Shown in pieces: positions 17,593 through 27,594 of a DNA stretch of 64,000 nt. Source of the stretch: JAFAYN01 sp963733105. GTDB taxonomy: Bacteria > Gemmatimonadota > Gemmatimonadetes > Longimicrobiales > Longimicrobiaceae. The notes under the pieces were generated by a model. That model searched no databases, was not told where the DNA came from, and was given only the letters and a program-made list of their open reading frames with translations. The stretch's first letter is position 1. Each line of letters starts with the position of its first letter. The translations under genes and the position numbers were made by a program. The stretch covers positions 124,001-188,000 of the forward strand of contig CAVTCB010000010.1 in NCBI GenBank assembly GCA_963733105.1, written 5' to 3'.

Positions 17593-18195
17593 GTGACCCT
17601 CTCCGCCGCCCTGCTCGCGGCCTACCTCCTGGGGTGCCTCAACGCGGGGTACTACGTGGTGCGGCTGCGCGCGGGGACGGACGTCCGCGGGCAGGGGAGC
17701 GGGAGCGCGGGGGCGAGGAACGCGGGGCGGGTGCTGGGCCGCGGCGGGTTCGCGGCGGTCTTCCTCCTGGACTGCGCCAAGGGGGCCGCCGCACCCTGGA
17801 TGGCCGCGGCGCTGGGGGCCGGGAGCGCCGGGATGGCGGCCGCGATGCTGGCGGTGGTGCTCGGCCACGTGCTCCCCGTGCAGCTCGGCTTCCGCGGCGG
17901 GAAGGGGGCCTCCACGGCGCTCGGGGCGCTCCTGGCGCTCGACTGGCGGGTGGCCGCCGCGGCGCTCCTCCTGTGCGCCGCCCTCTACGCCGCGACCCGG
18001 CGCGCGGTCCCCAGCGGGCTGGTGGCCTTCGCTCTCCTCCCCGCCATCGCGACCGCCGCCGGGCACCCCTGGCCCGTGACGCTCGCCGTGGCCGCCCTGT
18101 CGGCGCTGCTCCTGGCCGCGCACCGGGACAACGTCCTGGAAGCGGTGCGCTCCCTCCGCCGCCCCGCCCCTCTCCCCCCGGAGACCTCCCCATGA
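17593..18195 (+). CDS. plsY: Glycerol-3-phosphate acyltransferase PlsY
   Basis: Integral membrane enzyme of about six helices that moves the acyl group from acyl-phosphate to glycerol-3-phosphate, the first step of phospholipid synthesis. 200 aa is normal. The three motifs are present: GSGSAGARNAGR (motif 1), GHVLPVQLGFRGGKGAST (motif 2) and AHRDNV (motif 3). The start is GTG 17593. The stop overlaps the next ATG by ATGA, so the fusion enzyme downstream is translated from the same message. Confidence 0.93.
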   Translation: MTLSAALLAAYLLGCLNAGYYVVRLRAGTDVRGQGSGSAGARNAGRVLGRGGFAAVFLLDCAKGAAAPWMAAALGAGSAGMAAAMLAVVLGHVLPVQLGFRGGKGASTALGALLALDWRVAAAALLLCAALYAATRRAVPSGLVAFALLPAIATAAGHPWPVTLAVAALSALLLAAHRDNVLEAVRSLRRPAPLPPETSP

Positions 18196-19790
18196 CCTCG
18201 CGGACCGTCCCTCTCCGCTTCAAGATCGCCGCGGACCCCGCGGAGCTGGAGCAGGTGCACCGGCTCAACTACCGCACCTTCGTGGACGAGATCCCGCAGC
18301 ACCGGCCCAACGGGGACCGGGTGCTGGTGGACCGCTTCGACACGGAGAACACCTACGTGGTCTGCCTCCGCGGGGACACGCTGCTGGGGATGATCTCGGT
18401 GCGCGGCCGGCGCCCCTTCTCGCTGGACCACAAGCTCCCCGACCTGGACGCGCACCTCCCGCCCGGGCGCACCGCGTGCGAGATCCGCCTCCTCTCCGTG
18501 GAGCAGGGGCACCGCAACGGGGTGGTGTTCCGCGGGCTGGTGGAGTGCCTGGCGCGGCACTGCCTGGCGGAGGGGTACGACCTGGCGCTGATCTCGGGGA
18601 CGGAGCGGCAGCTCCGGCTGTACCGCCACATCGGCTTCGTCCCCTTCGGCCCCATGGTGGGGGCGGAGGGGGCGCGCTTCCAGCCGATGTACCTGACGCT
18701 GGAGACCTTCCGGGAGCGCGGCACCGCCTTCGTGCGCCGCGACCCCCCGGCGAGCTTCCTCCCCGGGCCGGTGGAGATGGCGCCGGAGGTGCGGCGGGCG
18801 ATGGGGTCGGCCGCGGCGTCGCACCGCGGGACGGGGTTCGCGGCGGACTTGGCGGAGGCGCGGAGCGCGCTGGCCGTCCTCACCGGCGCCCCGCGGGTGC
18901 AGCTCCTCCTCGGCTCGGGGACGCTCGCCAACGAGGTGGTGGCGGCGCAGCTCTCTCTGGAGGGCGGACCGGGGGTGGTGCTGAGCAACGGGGAGTTCGG
19001 GGAGCGGCTGGCGGACCACGCGGGGCGCTGGGGGCTGGACGCCACGGTCCTGCGCCGGGAGTGGGGGAGCGCCTTCGCCCGCGCGGAGGTGGAGGCGGCG
19101 CTGGACGCTCGCCCGGGGCTCCGCTGGCTCTGGGCGGTGCACTGCGAGACGTCCACGGGGGTGCTGAACGACCTGGGAGCGCTGCGGGAGGCGTGCGCCG
19201 CGCGCGGGGTGCGCCTCTGCCTGGACTGCATCAGCTCGCTGGGGACCGTCCCCGTGGACCTGCGCGGGGTCCACCTGGCCACGGGGGTGAGCGGGAAGGG
19301 GCTCGGCTCCTTCCCGGGGATTGCTCTGGTCTTCCACCACCACGAGGTGGCCCCCTCCCCCCGCCTCCCGCGCTACCTGGACCTGGGCCTGTACGCGGCC
19401 GGGGAAGGGGTGCCCTTCACGCACTCGTCCAACCTGGTGCGCGCGCTCCGGGCGGCCGTGCTGCGCCTCCCGCTCCCCGCCGGGCGGCCCGAGCTGGCGG
19501 AGGACGCCGCCCGGCTGCGGGCGGCGCTGCGTGGGCGCGGCTTCCGCGTGCTCGCGGCCGACGCGGACGCGTCGCCCGCGGTGACCACGGTGGCACTCCC
19601 CCCGGAGGTGCCGGCGGACGCGCTCGCGGAGCGGCTGGAAGCGGAGGGCTGGCTGCTGAGCCACCGCAGCGGGTACCTGCGCGACCGCAACTGGGTGCAG
19701 GTGTGCCTGATGGGCGAGTACCGCCGGGACCGCGTCCTCCCGCTGGTGGAGGCGATGCACCGGCTGGCGGGTCTCTGGAAGTGTCCATGA
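18192..19790 (+). CDS. GNAT-like N-acyltransferase fused to a class V aminotransferase
   Basis: 532 aa with two domains. Residues about 1-175 are GNAT-like, of the autoinducer-synthase/PEP-CTERM acyltransferase look: RLNYRTFVDEIPQH, EIRLLSVEQGHRNGVVFRGLVE, ALISGTERQLRLYRHIGF. Residues about 195-530 are a PLP-dependent class V aminotransferase related to serine-pyruvate/alanine-glyoxylate enzymes: GSGTLANEVVAAQL, CETSTGVLNDL, CLDCISSLGTVPVDL and a lysine in SGKGLGSFPG as the PLP anchor. The fusion would make an amine and acylate it, or acylate an amino acid. It is translationally coupled to plsY (ATGA), which suggests an amino-acid-based lipid (inference). The product is not known to me. Confidence 0.82.
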   Translation: MTSRTVPLRFKIAADPAELEQVHRLNYRTFVDEIPQHRPNGDRVLVDRFDTENTYVVCLRGDTLLGMISVRGRRPFSLDHKLPDLDAHLPPGRTACEIRLLSVEQGHRNGVVFRGLVECLARHCLAEGYDLALISGTERQLRLYRHIGFVPFGPMVGAEGARFQPMYLTLETFRERGTAFVRRDPPASFLPGPVEMAPEVRRAMGSAAASHRGTGFAADLAEARSALAVLTGAPRVQLLLGSGTLANEVVAAQLSLEGGPGVVLSNGEFGERLADHAGRWGLDATVLRREWGSAFARAEVEAALDARPGLRWLWAVHCETSTGVLNDLGALREACAARGVRLCLDCISSLGTVPVDLRGVHLATGVSGKGLGSFPGIALVFHHHEVAPSPRLPRYLDLGLYAAGEGVPFTHSSNLVRALRAAVLRLPLPAGRPELAEDAARLRAALRGRGFRVLAADADASPAVTTVALPPEVPADALAERLEAEGWLLSHRSGYLRDRNWVQVCLMGEYRRDRVLPLVEAMHRLAGLWKCP

Positions 19791-20014
19791 CATCACAGCC
19801 TGCCTACAGCATCGACGTCCAGGGACGGGACATCGTCGTGCGCCTGCACGGAGACGTTCTGGATCGCGACGCCGTTTCGAAGTTCCTCGATTTCCTGGAG
19901 CTGGAGGCGATCTGCCGCCAAAGCCAACTCACGGACGAGCAGGCGGATGCCCTCGCGGCCGAAGTGGACCGGAGCTCCTGGGAGCGCCTGCGCACCAACG
20001 TTCAGGAGCCGTAG
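19787..20014 (+). CDS. Hypothetical 75-aa protein, antitoxin-like
   Basis: 75 aa overlapping the previous stop by ATGA. The pattern YSIDVQGRDIVVRLHGDVLDRDAVSKFLD followed by an acidic helical tail with LTDEQADALAAEVDRSSWERLR is like small antitoxins that pair with PIN-domain RNases, but no toxin follows. The next 158 bases are low in GC and then comes foreign-looking DNA, so its partner may have been lost when that DNA arrived. Function unproven. Confidence 0.55.
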   Translation: MTSQPAYSIDVQGRDIVVRLHGDVLDRDAVSKFLDFLELEAICRQSQLTDEQADALAAEVDRSSWERLRTNVQEP

Positions 20015-20081
20015 GGTCTTTCTCCTCGGCTCGTGCTGATGGGCGAAATAGACCTCCTCTTCTCCTATTGCACGAGATGTA

Positions 20082-20105
20082 AGTGGTAAGGAAAAGCTTA
20101 CCACT
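20082..20105. promoter_or_regulatory. 9-bp-arm palindrome upstream of the TPR NTPase gene
   Basis: AGTGGTAAG (20082-20090), 6-base spacer, CTTACCACT (20097-20105). It lies 67 bases before the next gene in an AT-richer stretch. A third, shorter copy of the half-site, AGGTAAG, follows at 20110. It may be an operator or the terminator of the preceding transcript; no T-run follows. Confidence 0.45.
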
Positions 20106-20171
20106 CAAGCAGGTAAGTAATCTCTCCGCAGTTAGTCATTACTGTAGCGGCCCACGTCCCGCGAACCGACA

Positions 20172-22773
20172 ATGAACCCTACCCCCCTGCCCTACATCGC
20201 CCGCCCCGAGGAGGAAGCGCGACTGCGCCAATTCCTGCTGGAGCGGCTCCAGCCCGAGCCCGGCTCTCCCACCGCGCTCGCCCTCTGCGGCCGTGCCGGG
20301 GTGGGGAAGCGGACAATGATCCGTCACGTCTTCGCGAGCGACCCGCGCTTCAAAGCCTACCGGACTGGCGATCTCGCCACGCACGAGATGCTGAAGCCGA
20401 CCACGTCGTCGACAACTCGGAACGCCGTGGCCACGGGTGTGGAGGCGGTCGGGCATGGGGTGGGCTTCGCTGACCCGGTCGTTGGCACCGTCTACAACGT
20501 GCTGCAGTCTCTGGTCAAGCTTTGGATTTCAGGGCAGACGGCGCCGGAGCCGCTGGGCGAAGTCGACTATGGCTTCCTCGAACGAGTCAAGAGTCCGACC
20601 CTCCTAGTCGTCTCCGGGATCGACCCGGCGAACGTGACCGCCCTGCGCGGTGTGGGTAGCCTGATTCGGGAAGACACCATCGCCGGGCTCCAATCGCACT
20701 CGTGATCCTGGACGAGTCCGGCCCACTCTCTTCCGACGAGCCGGGCGCGGCCGCTGTGGATTCCCCCCGCGTCTCGGGCGTCCGGCGGTTCCTGGAGGAC
20801 GACCGCTGGCTGAAGGCGCTGCCACTCCGGGCGTTCTCGGACGCCGAATGCCGGGAGGCGATCACGATCTGGGGCCTCTCCGCCGAGTGGGCCTCCGCCC
20901 TGTACCAGCTCTCCGATGGGGCCCCAGCCGAGCTGAGTGCCCTGTGGAAGGTTCTCCAGGAGCAGCGGGTCCTCGCGCCTGCGGGTGGCGAGCGGTGGAA
21001 GGCAGCGCAGCCAGCCACGGCCGGCGTGAAGGACGAACTGATCCGCAATCACCTGATTGGTCTCCTCCGGGCGCGAGCCCCGCACGTCATCATCCACGAG
21101 GGGCGGCTGATCACGGCCCTCCAGTGGCCGCCTGCATGGGGTCCTCCTTTCTGCCGCAGGCAGTCGCGGAGTGCGTCGCGGCCGTGGACCCGAAGCGTGA
21201 CGCATTCGACCACGAGGAGTGGGACGACCTGTGGCACGAGGTGCTGGAGTACGAGGACCCGGACCACCCGGCTCTCGCCCTGCCGCGCACCGTCGACGGC
21301 CGGCCGGAGATCCTGCAGGCGGACGCGCGCCAGCTGTTCGTCTACGAGTTTCGTGATCTCACTCTCGGCCATCTCCTACAGTCGACGAACCGGCAAGTCT
21401 TGAACAAGCGATCTGATAGTCCGGCAGACCGTACGACGTACGAGGGACTCGTCGCGGGGAGCCAGGTCCTGGAGGACTGGCTCGAGCACACTTTCCAGCG
21501 CACTTGGCCCCAGGCCATTCCCTTCCGTGCGGCCCTTCTCCGGATGCAGCGCCGCGGGAGGGAAGCGAGTCAGGTGGAGGATCTCGGCTACCGCCTGCAA
21601 CTCGTGGAGACGCTCCGTGACCACGTTGACCGGGAGCGACGGCGTGTCAGCGAGGGTAAGGAGGCCAGGGGGCTCTATGCCTGCCTAGACTGGTATGCAG
21701 ATGCTGGGATGGGGCTGGGACACTACTCCGAGGCCGTGGATGCCTTCCTGCAGGCCAGAGCGCTTGCCGACACCGGACGCGTCACCCTTTCCGCGGCGGG
21801 TCGCATCCACTTGCTGGGCGGACTTGGGAGAGCCTTGCATTACCAGGGAAGGTACTCGGAAGCCGAGCCAGTGTTGTCGGAAGATCTTGCGCTTTCCACT
21901 CAACTCTATGGTCCTGATCATCCACTCACGCTCGCCTCGCTCAATGACTTCGCCCTCCTGCTGGAAGCACGGGGAGAGCTGAAGGAGGCCGAGTCCCTCT
22001 TCCGACGGGCACTGGAGGTACAAGAGCGCACGCTCGGGCCGGAGCATCGCGATACGCTCGCGTTGCTCAACAACCTCGCCCAACTGCTGCAGGGACAGGG
22101 ACAACTGGCGGAGGCCGAGCCCCTCTTCCGACGGGCACTGGAGGTACAAGAACGCACGCTGGGGCCGGAGCATCCCGGTACGCCCGTGAAGCTAAACAAC
22201 CTTGCCAGCCTGTTGCAGGCACGGGGAAAGTTGCGGGAGGCCGAGCCCCTCTCCCGACGGGCACTGGAGGTAAGTAAGCGCATTTTGGGGCCGGAGCATC
22301 CCTATACGCTCACCATGCTCAACAACCTCGCCCGCCTGCTGCATGATCGGGGAGAGCTGGAGACGGCCGAGCCTCTCCTTCGACGGGCGCTGGAGGTACG
22401 TGAGCGCGTGCTGGGGTCGGAGCATCCCGATACACTTGCTTTGCTTAGCAATCTCGCCAGCCTACTGTCTCAGCGGGGAGAGCTGGAAGAGGCCGAGTCC
22501 CTCTACCGACGAGCAATAGAGGTGAGTGAGCGCGTGCTGGGGCCGGAGCATCCCGATACGCTCATTTCTCTCAACAACCTCGCCAACCAGCTGTATGCAC
22601 AGGGAGAGATGGAGGAGACCGAGCCCCTTTACCGACGCGTACTAGAAGTAAGTGAGCGCGTGCTGGGACCGGACCACCCCACCACACAGGCCGCTCGTAG
22701 CAACCTGTCCACTCTCCTTCGCGGGATGTGCAGGTCCGAGGATGAGCGCATCGGTGCTGATTCGCCTCTATAG
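20172..22773 (+). pseudogene. STAND-like P-loop NTPase with kinesin-light-chain TPRs, two frameshifts in this sequence
   Basis: About 867 aa if two missing bases are restored. The N-terminus has Walker A CGRAGVGKRT and, after the first frameshift, Walker B LALVILDE. This is the layout of signal-transducing STAND ATPases, many of which sense phage or stress. The C-terminal third is at least seven 42-residue TPRs of kinesin-light-chain type (AEPLFRRALEVQERTLGPEH... LNNLAxLL). Frame breaks fall where CTCCA replaces the CTCCCA needed, near 20690 and near 21125, and both restore clean protein. A helical middle part (about 320-480) may be the effector-coupling region; no catalytic effector is obvious. 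Codons are less GC-biased than in flanking genes, which suggests transfer. Confidence 0.78.
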
Positions 22774-22878
22774 GCACTCCCCCGATAGCGCGCGGTCGAC
22801 GTAGGTAAAGTCGTCTTCACCGGAGGACTGCGTCACGACGTCCAGCGAGATGTATTCGATGATCTTGAGCGTTCTCAT
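22768..22878 (-). pseudogene. Truncated RibD-C/dihydrofolate-reductase-family gene
   Basis: Reads MRTLKIIEYISLDVVTQSSG..., matching the N-terminus of the family (the usual pattern is MRKLxIIExISLDGVIQ), but homology ends after about 27 residues and a stop follows at codon 37. It begins 11 bases after the SRPBCC stop on the same strand. ArsR-SRPBCC-reductase is a common gene order, so this is probably the third gene cut off by arrival of the TPR NTPase DNA. Too short to be detected as a normal ORF. Confidence 0.6.
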
Positions 22879-22889
22879 CCGAGTCCCGG

Positions 22890-23717
22890 TCATTCGCTCC
22901 CGCTCACCTCCGCCGGCATCGGGAAGCGCTCCTGCATCCACGCTTGCCAGCGCGGCGTCTCACGGGCGACGGTCTCCTCGGCCTGATCTCCGTACAGGTA
23001 GAAGTTGATCGCGACCATGGTCGGCCCGCCGGGGAACGCGGCGACGCCGAGGGCGGCGATGCCTCGCCCCGGCTCGTCGATCCGCAGCAGGGCGTCGTAC
23101 GGGCTCCGGGTCGCGTACTCCGTCACGCCGCGGAGCGCCGGGACCCCGTCGGGCGCCGAGCACCGCTGCCCGACGTGCAGGTCGTCCAGCCCCAGTGCCG
23201 AGGTGAGCGCCTCCCACGCCTCGGCCTCCGTCGCCGCGACGGGAGCCATGACCTGCATGATCGCGGAGCGTTCGCCGCGGAAGTGCGTGAGATAGAGCCG
23301 CAGGGTGGCCAGGAACGCGGACCATCCGGACTCGGTGGCCTCCAGCTGGTCGTCCCAATCGTCCGTGCTGGCGAACAGGCTGTGGACGATGCGGATGATG
23401 CAGGTGCCGCCGCCGCGCGCTTCGACGCTCCACTCGTTGGCCATGGACGGCGAGCCGGGGACCCAGCCGCCGGTCTCCTTGGCGAACATCCGGGGCGGAT
23501 CCCAGGCCGTCACCACGGAGCGGGACTCCATGCCCGGACCGAAGCTCAACGTCATCGCGACGGGCGTCCCGTCACGCTCCTCGACCTCGGCCGGCACGAA
23601 CCAGGACGAGATACCCGGCCCGGTGGCGATGGCCTGCCAGACCTCCTCCGGCGTGCCGGGGACCTCGACCTCGATCTGCACGGAACGGCGTCCGGACGCG
23701 TCTGTCTTCACGCTCAT
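22890..23717 (-). CDS. SRPBCC (AHSA1/START-like) family protein
   Basis: 275 aa. The first half is a classical SRPBCC ligand-binding domain: VEVPGTPEEVWQAIATGPGIS, SWFVPAEVEERDG, then the C-terminal helix GWSAFLATLRLYL. The second half, from about residue 155, looks like another divergent copy (ATEAEAWEALTSALGLDDL). This family includes Hsp90-activator-like and stress proteins with a hydrophobic cavity. Overlaps the ArsR gene by ATGA and is thus under its control. Confidence 0.88.
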   Translation of the reverse strand: MSVKTDASGRRSVQIEVEVPGTPEEVWQAIATGPGISSWFVPAEVEERDGTPVAMTLSFGPGMESRSVVTAWDPPRMFAKETGGWVPGSPSMANEWSVEARGGGTCIIRIVHSLFASTDDWDDQLEATESGWSAFLATLRLYLTHFRGERSAIMQVMAPVAATEAEAWEALTSALGLDDLHVGQRCSAPDGVPALRGVTEYATRSPYDALLRIDEPGRGIAALGVAAFPGGPTMVAINFYLYGDQAEETVARETPRWQAWMQERFPMPAEVSGSE

Positions 23718-24316
23718 GAGGGCTCCTCGGGTTCGGATTTTCGCGGCAGAGGGTGCGCAACGACCACCAGGCGATGCACGCGGCCGCCGGGCGCGGATTC
23801 GTCGTGGTACTTCGAAACGAGCTTCGCGACGGCTTCGGCGAGCTCGGCGCTGAACGCCGCCCGGTCGGCCGGCGAGCGGAAGCGCACCTCGGTGTCCACC
23901 GCCAGGGTCGCCAGGCGCTTGCCCGCCTCGGTCGCGCGACGGACGAGGTCGCCCACCTCGCGGACGACCCGTGCGCCGAGGGCGATGAGATAGCTCGCCG
24001 ACAGCCGGTCGACTTCCCGGCCCGGGTCAGCGGCGACGGGGCCCAGGGCGCTCGGCGAGACGACGTAGGACGCGGCCGTCGCCACGAGCAGCCGTTCCGT
24101 CAGCCCGCCCCACTTCCGCTCCTCGGCCAGCCGCACCAGCCCGTGCGCCTCCAGCGCGTGCAGGTGGTAGTTGACCTTCTGCCGGGCCAGGCCGACCCGC
24201 GTGGCCAGCGTGGCCGCCGAGGCGGGCGCGGCCAGCTCGGAGAGGAGCCGGCTTCGCGTCGGCTCCAGGGCCACCGTCGCCGCCGCCGGATCATCGATGA
24301 CCTGGATGTCGAGCAT
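23714..24316 (-). CDS. ArsR-family winged-helix regulator
   Basis: 200 aa. Winged helix in residues 15-75: LEPTRSRLLSELAAPASAATLATRVGLARQKVNYHLHALEAHGLV gives a clear helix-turn-helix. The C-terminal half is helical and ends in PRKSEPEEPS. No Cys pair, so not a classical metal sensor. Members next to SRPBCC genes usually repress their own operon. The start ATG 24316 is at the position expected for the transcription start, so the mRNA may be leaderless. Confidence 0.9.
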   Translation of the reverse strand: MLDIQVIDDPAAATVALEPTRSRLLSELAAPASAATLATRVGLARQKVNYHLHALEAHGLVRLAEERKWGGLTERLLVATAASYVVSPSALGPVAADPGREVDRLSASYLIALGARVVREVGDLVRRATEAGKRLATLAVDTEVRFRSPADRAAFSAELAEAVAKLVSKYHDESAPGGRVHRLVVVAHPLPRKSEPEEPS

Positions 24317-24322
24317 GAGGAG

Positions 24323-24351
24323 ACGATACCGTTGACAATTTTAATTGTCAA
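24323..24351 (-). promoter_or_regulatory. Promoter with embedded palindromic operator for the ArsR operon
   Basis: A perfect 20-bp palindrome at 24332-24351 (TTGACAATT-TT-AATTGTCAA). Its outer six bases form a consensus -35 TTGACA (24351-24346); 17 bases on is TATCGT (24328-24323) as -10. The operator therefore covers the -35 and spacer, so bound repressor would block polymerase. It is the natural ArsR site (inference). Confidence 0.8.
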
Positions 24352-24440
24352 GGATGACCCACGCATGGAAGCGCGCCGGAACCGGCTCTGATCGGCTGAG
24401 CCGAGCTCACGGCAACAGGTTTGCGTTAGGTGTCCACGAA

Positions 24441-24467
24441 CGCCCGTGTGGCAGTGCTGCACGGGCG
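24441..24467 (+). promoter_or_regulatory. Hairpin in the aceB leader
   Basis: CGCCCGT/ACGGGCG with an inner GCAG/CTGC stem, about 40 bases before the malate synthase ATG. A possible mRNA control or operator site for the glyoxylate genes; role not shown. Confidence 0.35.
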
Positions 24468-24506
24468 GTGTGGTCTTCACGGCTCACCCTCTCTGCGGAG
24501 GACGGC

Positions 24507-26108
<1,602 letters not shown>

Positions 26109-26122
26109 CACGCGAAATCCAT

Positions 26123-26146
26123 CGACACCGACACCGACACCGACAC
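26123..26146 (+). repeat. Hexanucleotide tandem repeat (CGACAC x4) in the aceB-aceA gap
   Basis: Four perfect copies of CGACAC, followed four bases later by the ribosome site GGAGAGG of aceA. Slippage would alter the spacing between the genes in 6-base steps without touching either coding sequence. Whether length varies between strains is unknown. Confidence 0.7.
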
Positions 26147-26159
26147 CGGAGAGGACCAC

Positions 26160-27446
26160 ATGAACCGGGAGCGCTTCGACGAGCAGGTCCGCGAGCTGGA
26201 GATCCGCTGGCTGACCGAGGCACGCTGGGAGGGGATCACCCGCCCGTACACCGCCGAGGAGGTGGTGCGGCTGCGCGGGTCGGTGCGCATCGAGCACACG
26301 CTGGCGCGGAGGGGGGCGGAGCGGCTCCGGCAGCTCCTCCAGGACGAGCCGTTCGTCCGCACCTTCGGCGCGCTCACCGGCGCCCAGGCGGTGCAGATGG
26401 CGAAGGCGGGGCTCCAGGCCATCTACCTGAGCGGCTGGCAGGTGGCGGGGGACATGAACCTGGCCGGGCACACCTACCCCGACCAGAGCCTGTATCCCGC
26501 CAACAGCGTCCCCGCGGTGGTGAAGCGGCTGAACAACGCCCTGCTCCGCGCCGACCAGATCGAGTGGAGCGAGGGCGAGGGGGAGCGAGACTGGATGCTC
26601 CCGATCGTGGCGGACGCGGAGGCCGGCTTCGGCGGGCCGCTGAACGCGTACGAGCTGATGAAGGCGATGATCGAGGCCGGGGCGGCCGGGGTCCACTTCG
26701 AGGACCAGCTCGCGGCGGAGAAGAAGTGCGGCCACCTGGGGGGGAAGGTGCTGGTTCCCACCGGCCAGTTCGTCCGCACGCTCACGGCCGCCCGCCTGGC
26801 CGCGGACGTGCTGGACGTCCCCACCTTCCTGATCGCCCGCACCGACGCCGACGCGGCCACGCTCCTCACCAGCGACGTGGACCCGCGCGACCAGCAGTTC
26901 CTCACCGGGGAGCGCACGCCGGAGGGGTACTACCGGGTGCGGTGCGGGGTGGAGGCCTCCATCGCGCGCGGGCTCTCCTACGCGCCCTACGCCGACCTGG
27001 TGTGGTGCGAGACCTCGCATCCCGACCTGGACGAGGCGCGCGCCTTCGCCGAGGCGATCCGGGCGGAGCACCCCGACAAGATGCTGGCCTACAACTGCTC
27101 GCCCTCCTTCAACTGGAAGCGCAAGCTGGACGCGGCCACCATCGAGAAGTTCCAGCGCGAGCTGGGGGCCATGGGGTACAAGTTCCAGTTCATCACCCTG
27201 GCCGGGTGGCACCTGATCAACCTGGAGACCTTCAAGCTGGCCGGGGAGTACGCGCGGGAGGGGATGCCGGCGTACGTCCGCCTGCAGGAGGAGGAGTTCG
27301 CCCTGGAGGAGGCCGGGTACACCGCCACCAAGCACCAGCGCGAGGTGGGGACCGGGTACTTCGACCGGGTGCTCCAGACGCTCTCGGGCGGCGAGGCGTC
27401 CACCGCCGCGCTCGCGGGCTCCACGGAGGCCGAGCAGTTCCATTGA
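26160..27446 (+). CDS. aceA: Isocitrate lyase
   Basis: Cleaves isocitrate to glyoxylate and succinate, first step of the bypass. 428 aa, typical bacterial size. Visible are WQVAGDMNLAGHTYPDQSLYP, the Mg-binding PIVADAEAGFGG, the catalytic loop EKKCGHLGGKVL with its Cys, and the active-site segment AYNCSPSFNWKRKL. The ATG at 26160 is preceded by GGAGAGG. Translated from the same message as aceB. Confidence 0.97.
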   Translation: MNRERFDEQVRELEIRWLTEARWEGITRPYTAEEVVRLRGSVRIEHTLARRGAERLRQLLQDEPFVRTFGALTGAQAVQMAKAGLQAIYLSGWQVAGDMNLAGHTYPDQSLYPANSVPAVVKRLNNALLRADQIEWSEGEGERDWMLPIVADAEAGFGGPLNAYELMKAMIEAGAAGVHFEDQLAAEKKCGHLGGKVLVPTGQFVRTLTAARLAADVLDVPTFLIARTDADAATLLTSDVDPRDQQFLTGERTPEGYYRVRCGVEASIARGLSYAPYADLVWCETSHPDLDEARAFAEAIRAEHPDKMLAYNCSPSFNWKRKLDAATIEKFQRELGAMGYKFQFITLAGWHLINLETFKLAGEYAREGMPAYVRLQEEEFALEEAGYTATKHQREVGTGYFDRVLQTLSGGEASTAALAGSTEAEQFH

Positions 27447-27466
27447 GCGGCGTCCGGCGGTGAGGA

Positions 27467-27496
27467 GAGCGGGGCCGGGACGTCCCGGCCCCGCTC
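27467..27496. terminator. Perfect 30-base palindrome after aceA
   Basis: GAGCGGGGCCGGGAC followed directly by its reverse complement; it folds into a very stable hairpin and lies 21 bases after the aceA stop. No T-run. Likely the end of the aceBA transcript; the same DNA could also be a protein-binding palindrome. Confidence 0.65.
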
Positions 27497-27594
27497 CCCC
27501 GCCGGTGCATGAAATGTCTGTTCCGCGCGGCATGTCCCCCCTATCTTGATCCTCGTCGGCTCCTCCGCGTCACACCTTCCCTCCCGGCCTCCCC

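Noticed and set aside
21930..22720. CRISPR-like periodic repeats
   Set aside because: The 126-base period is coding and matches 42-residue TPRs; there are no short spacers.
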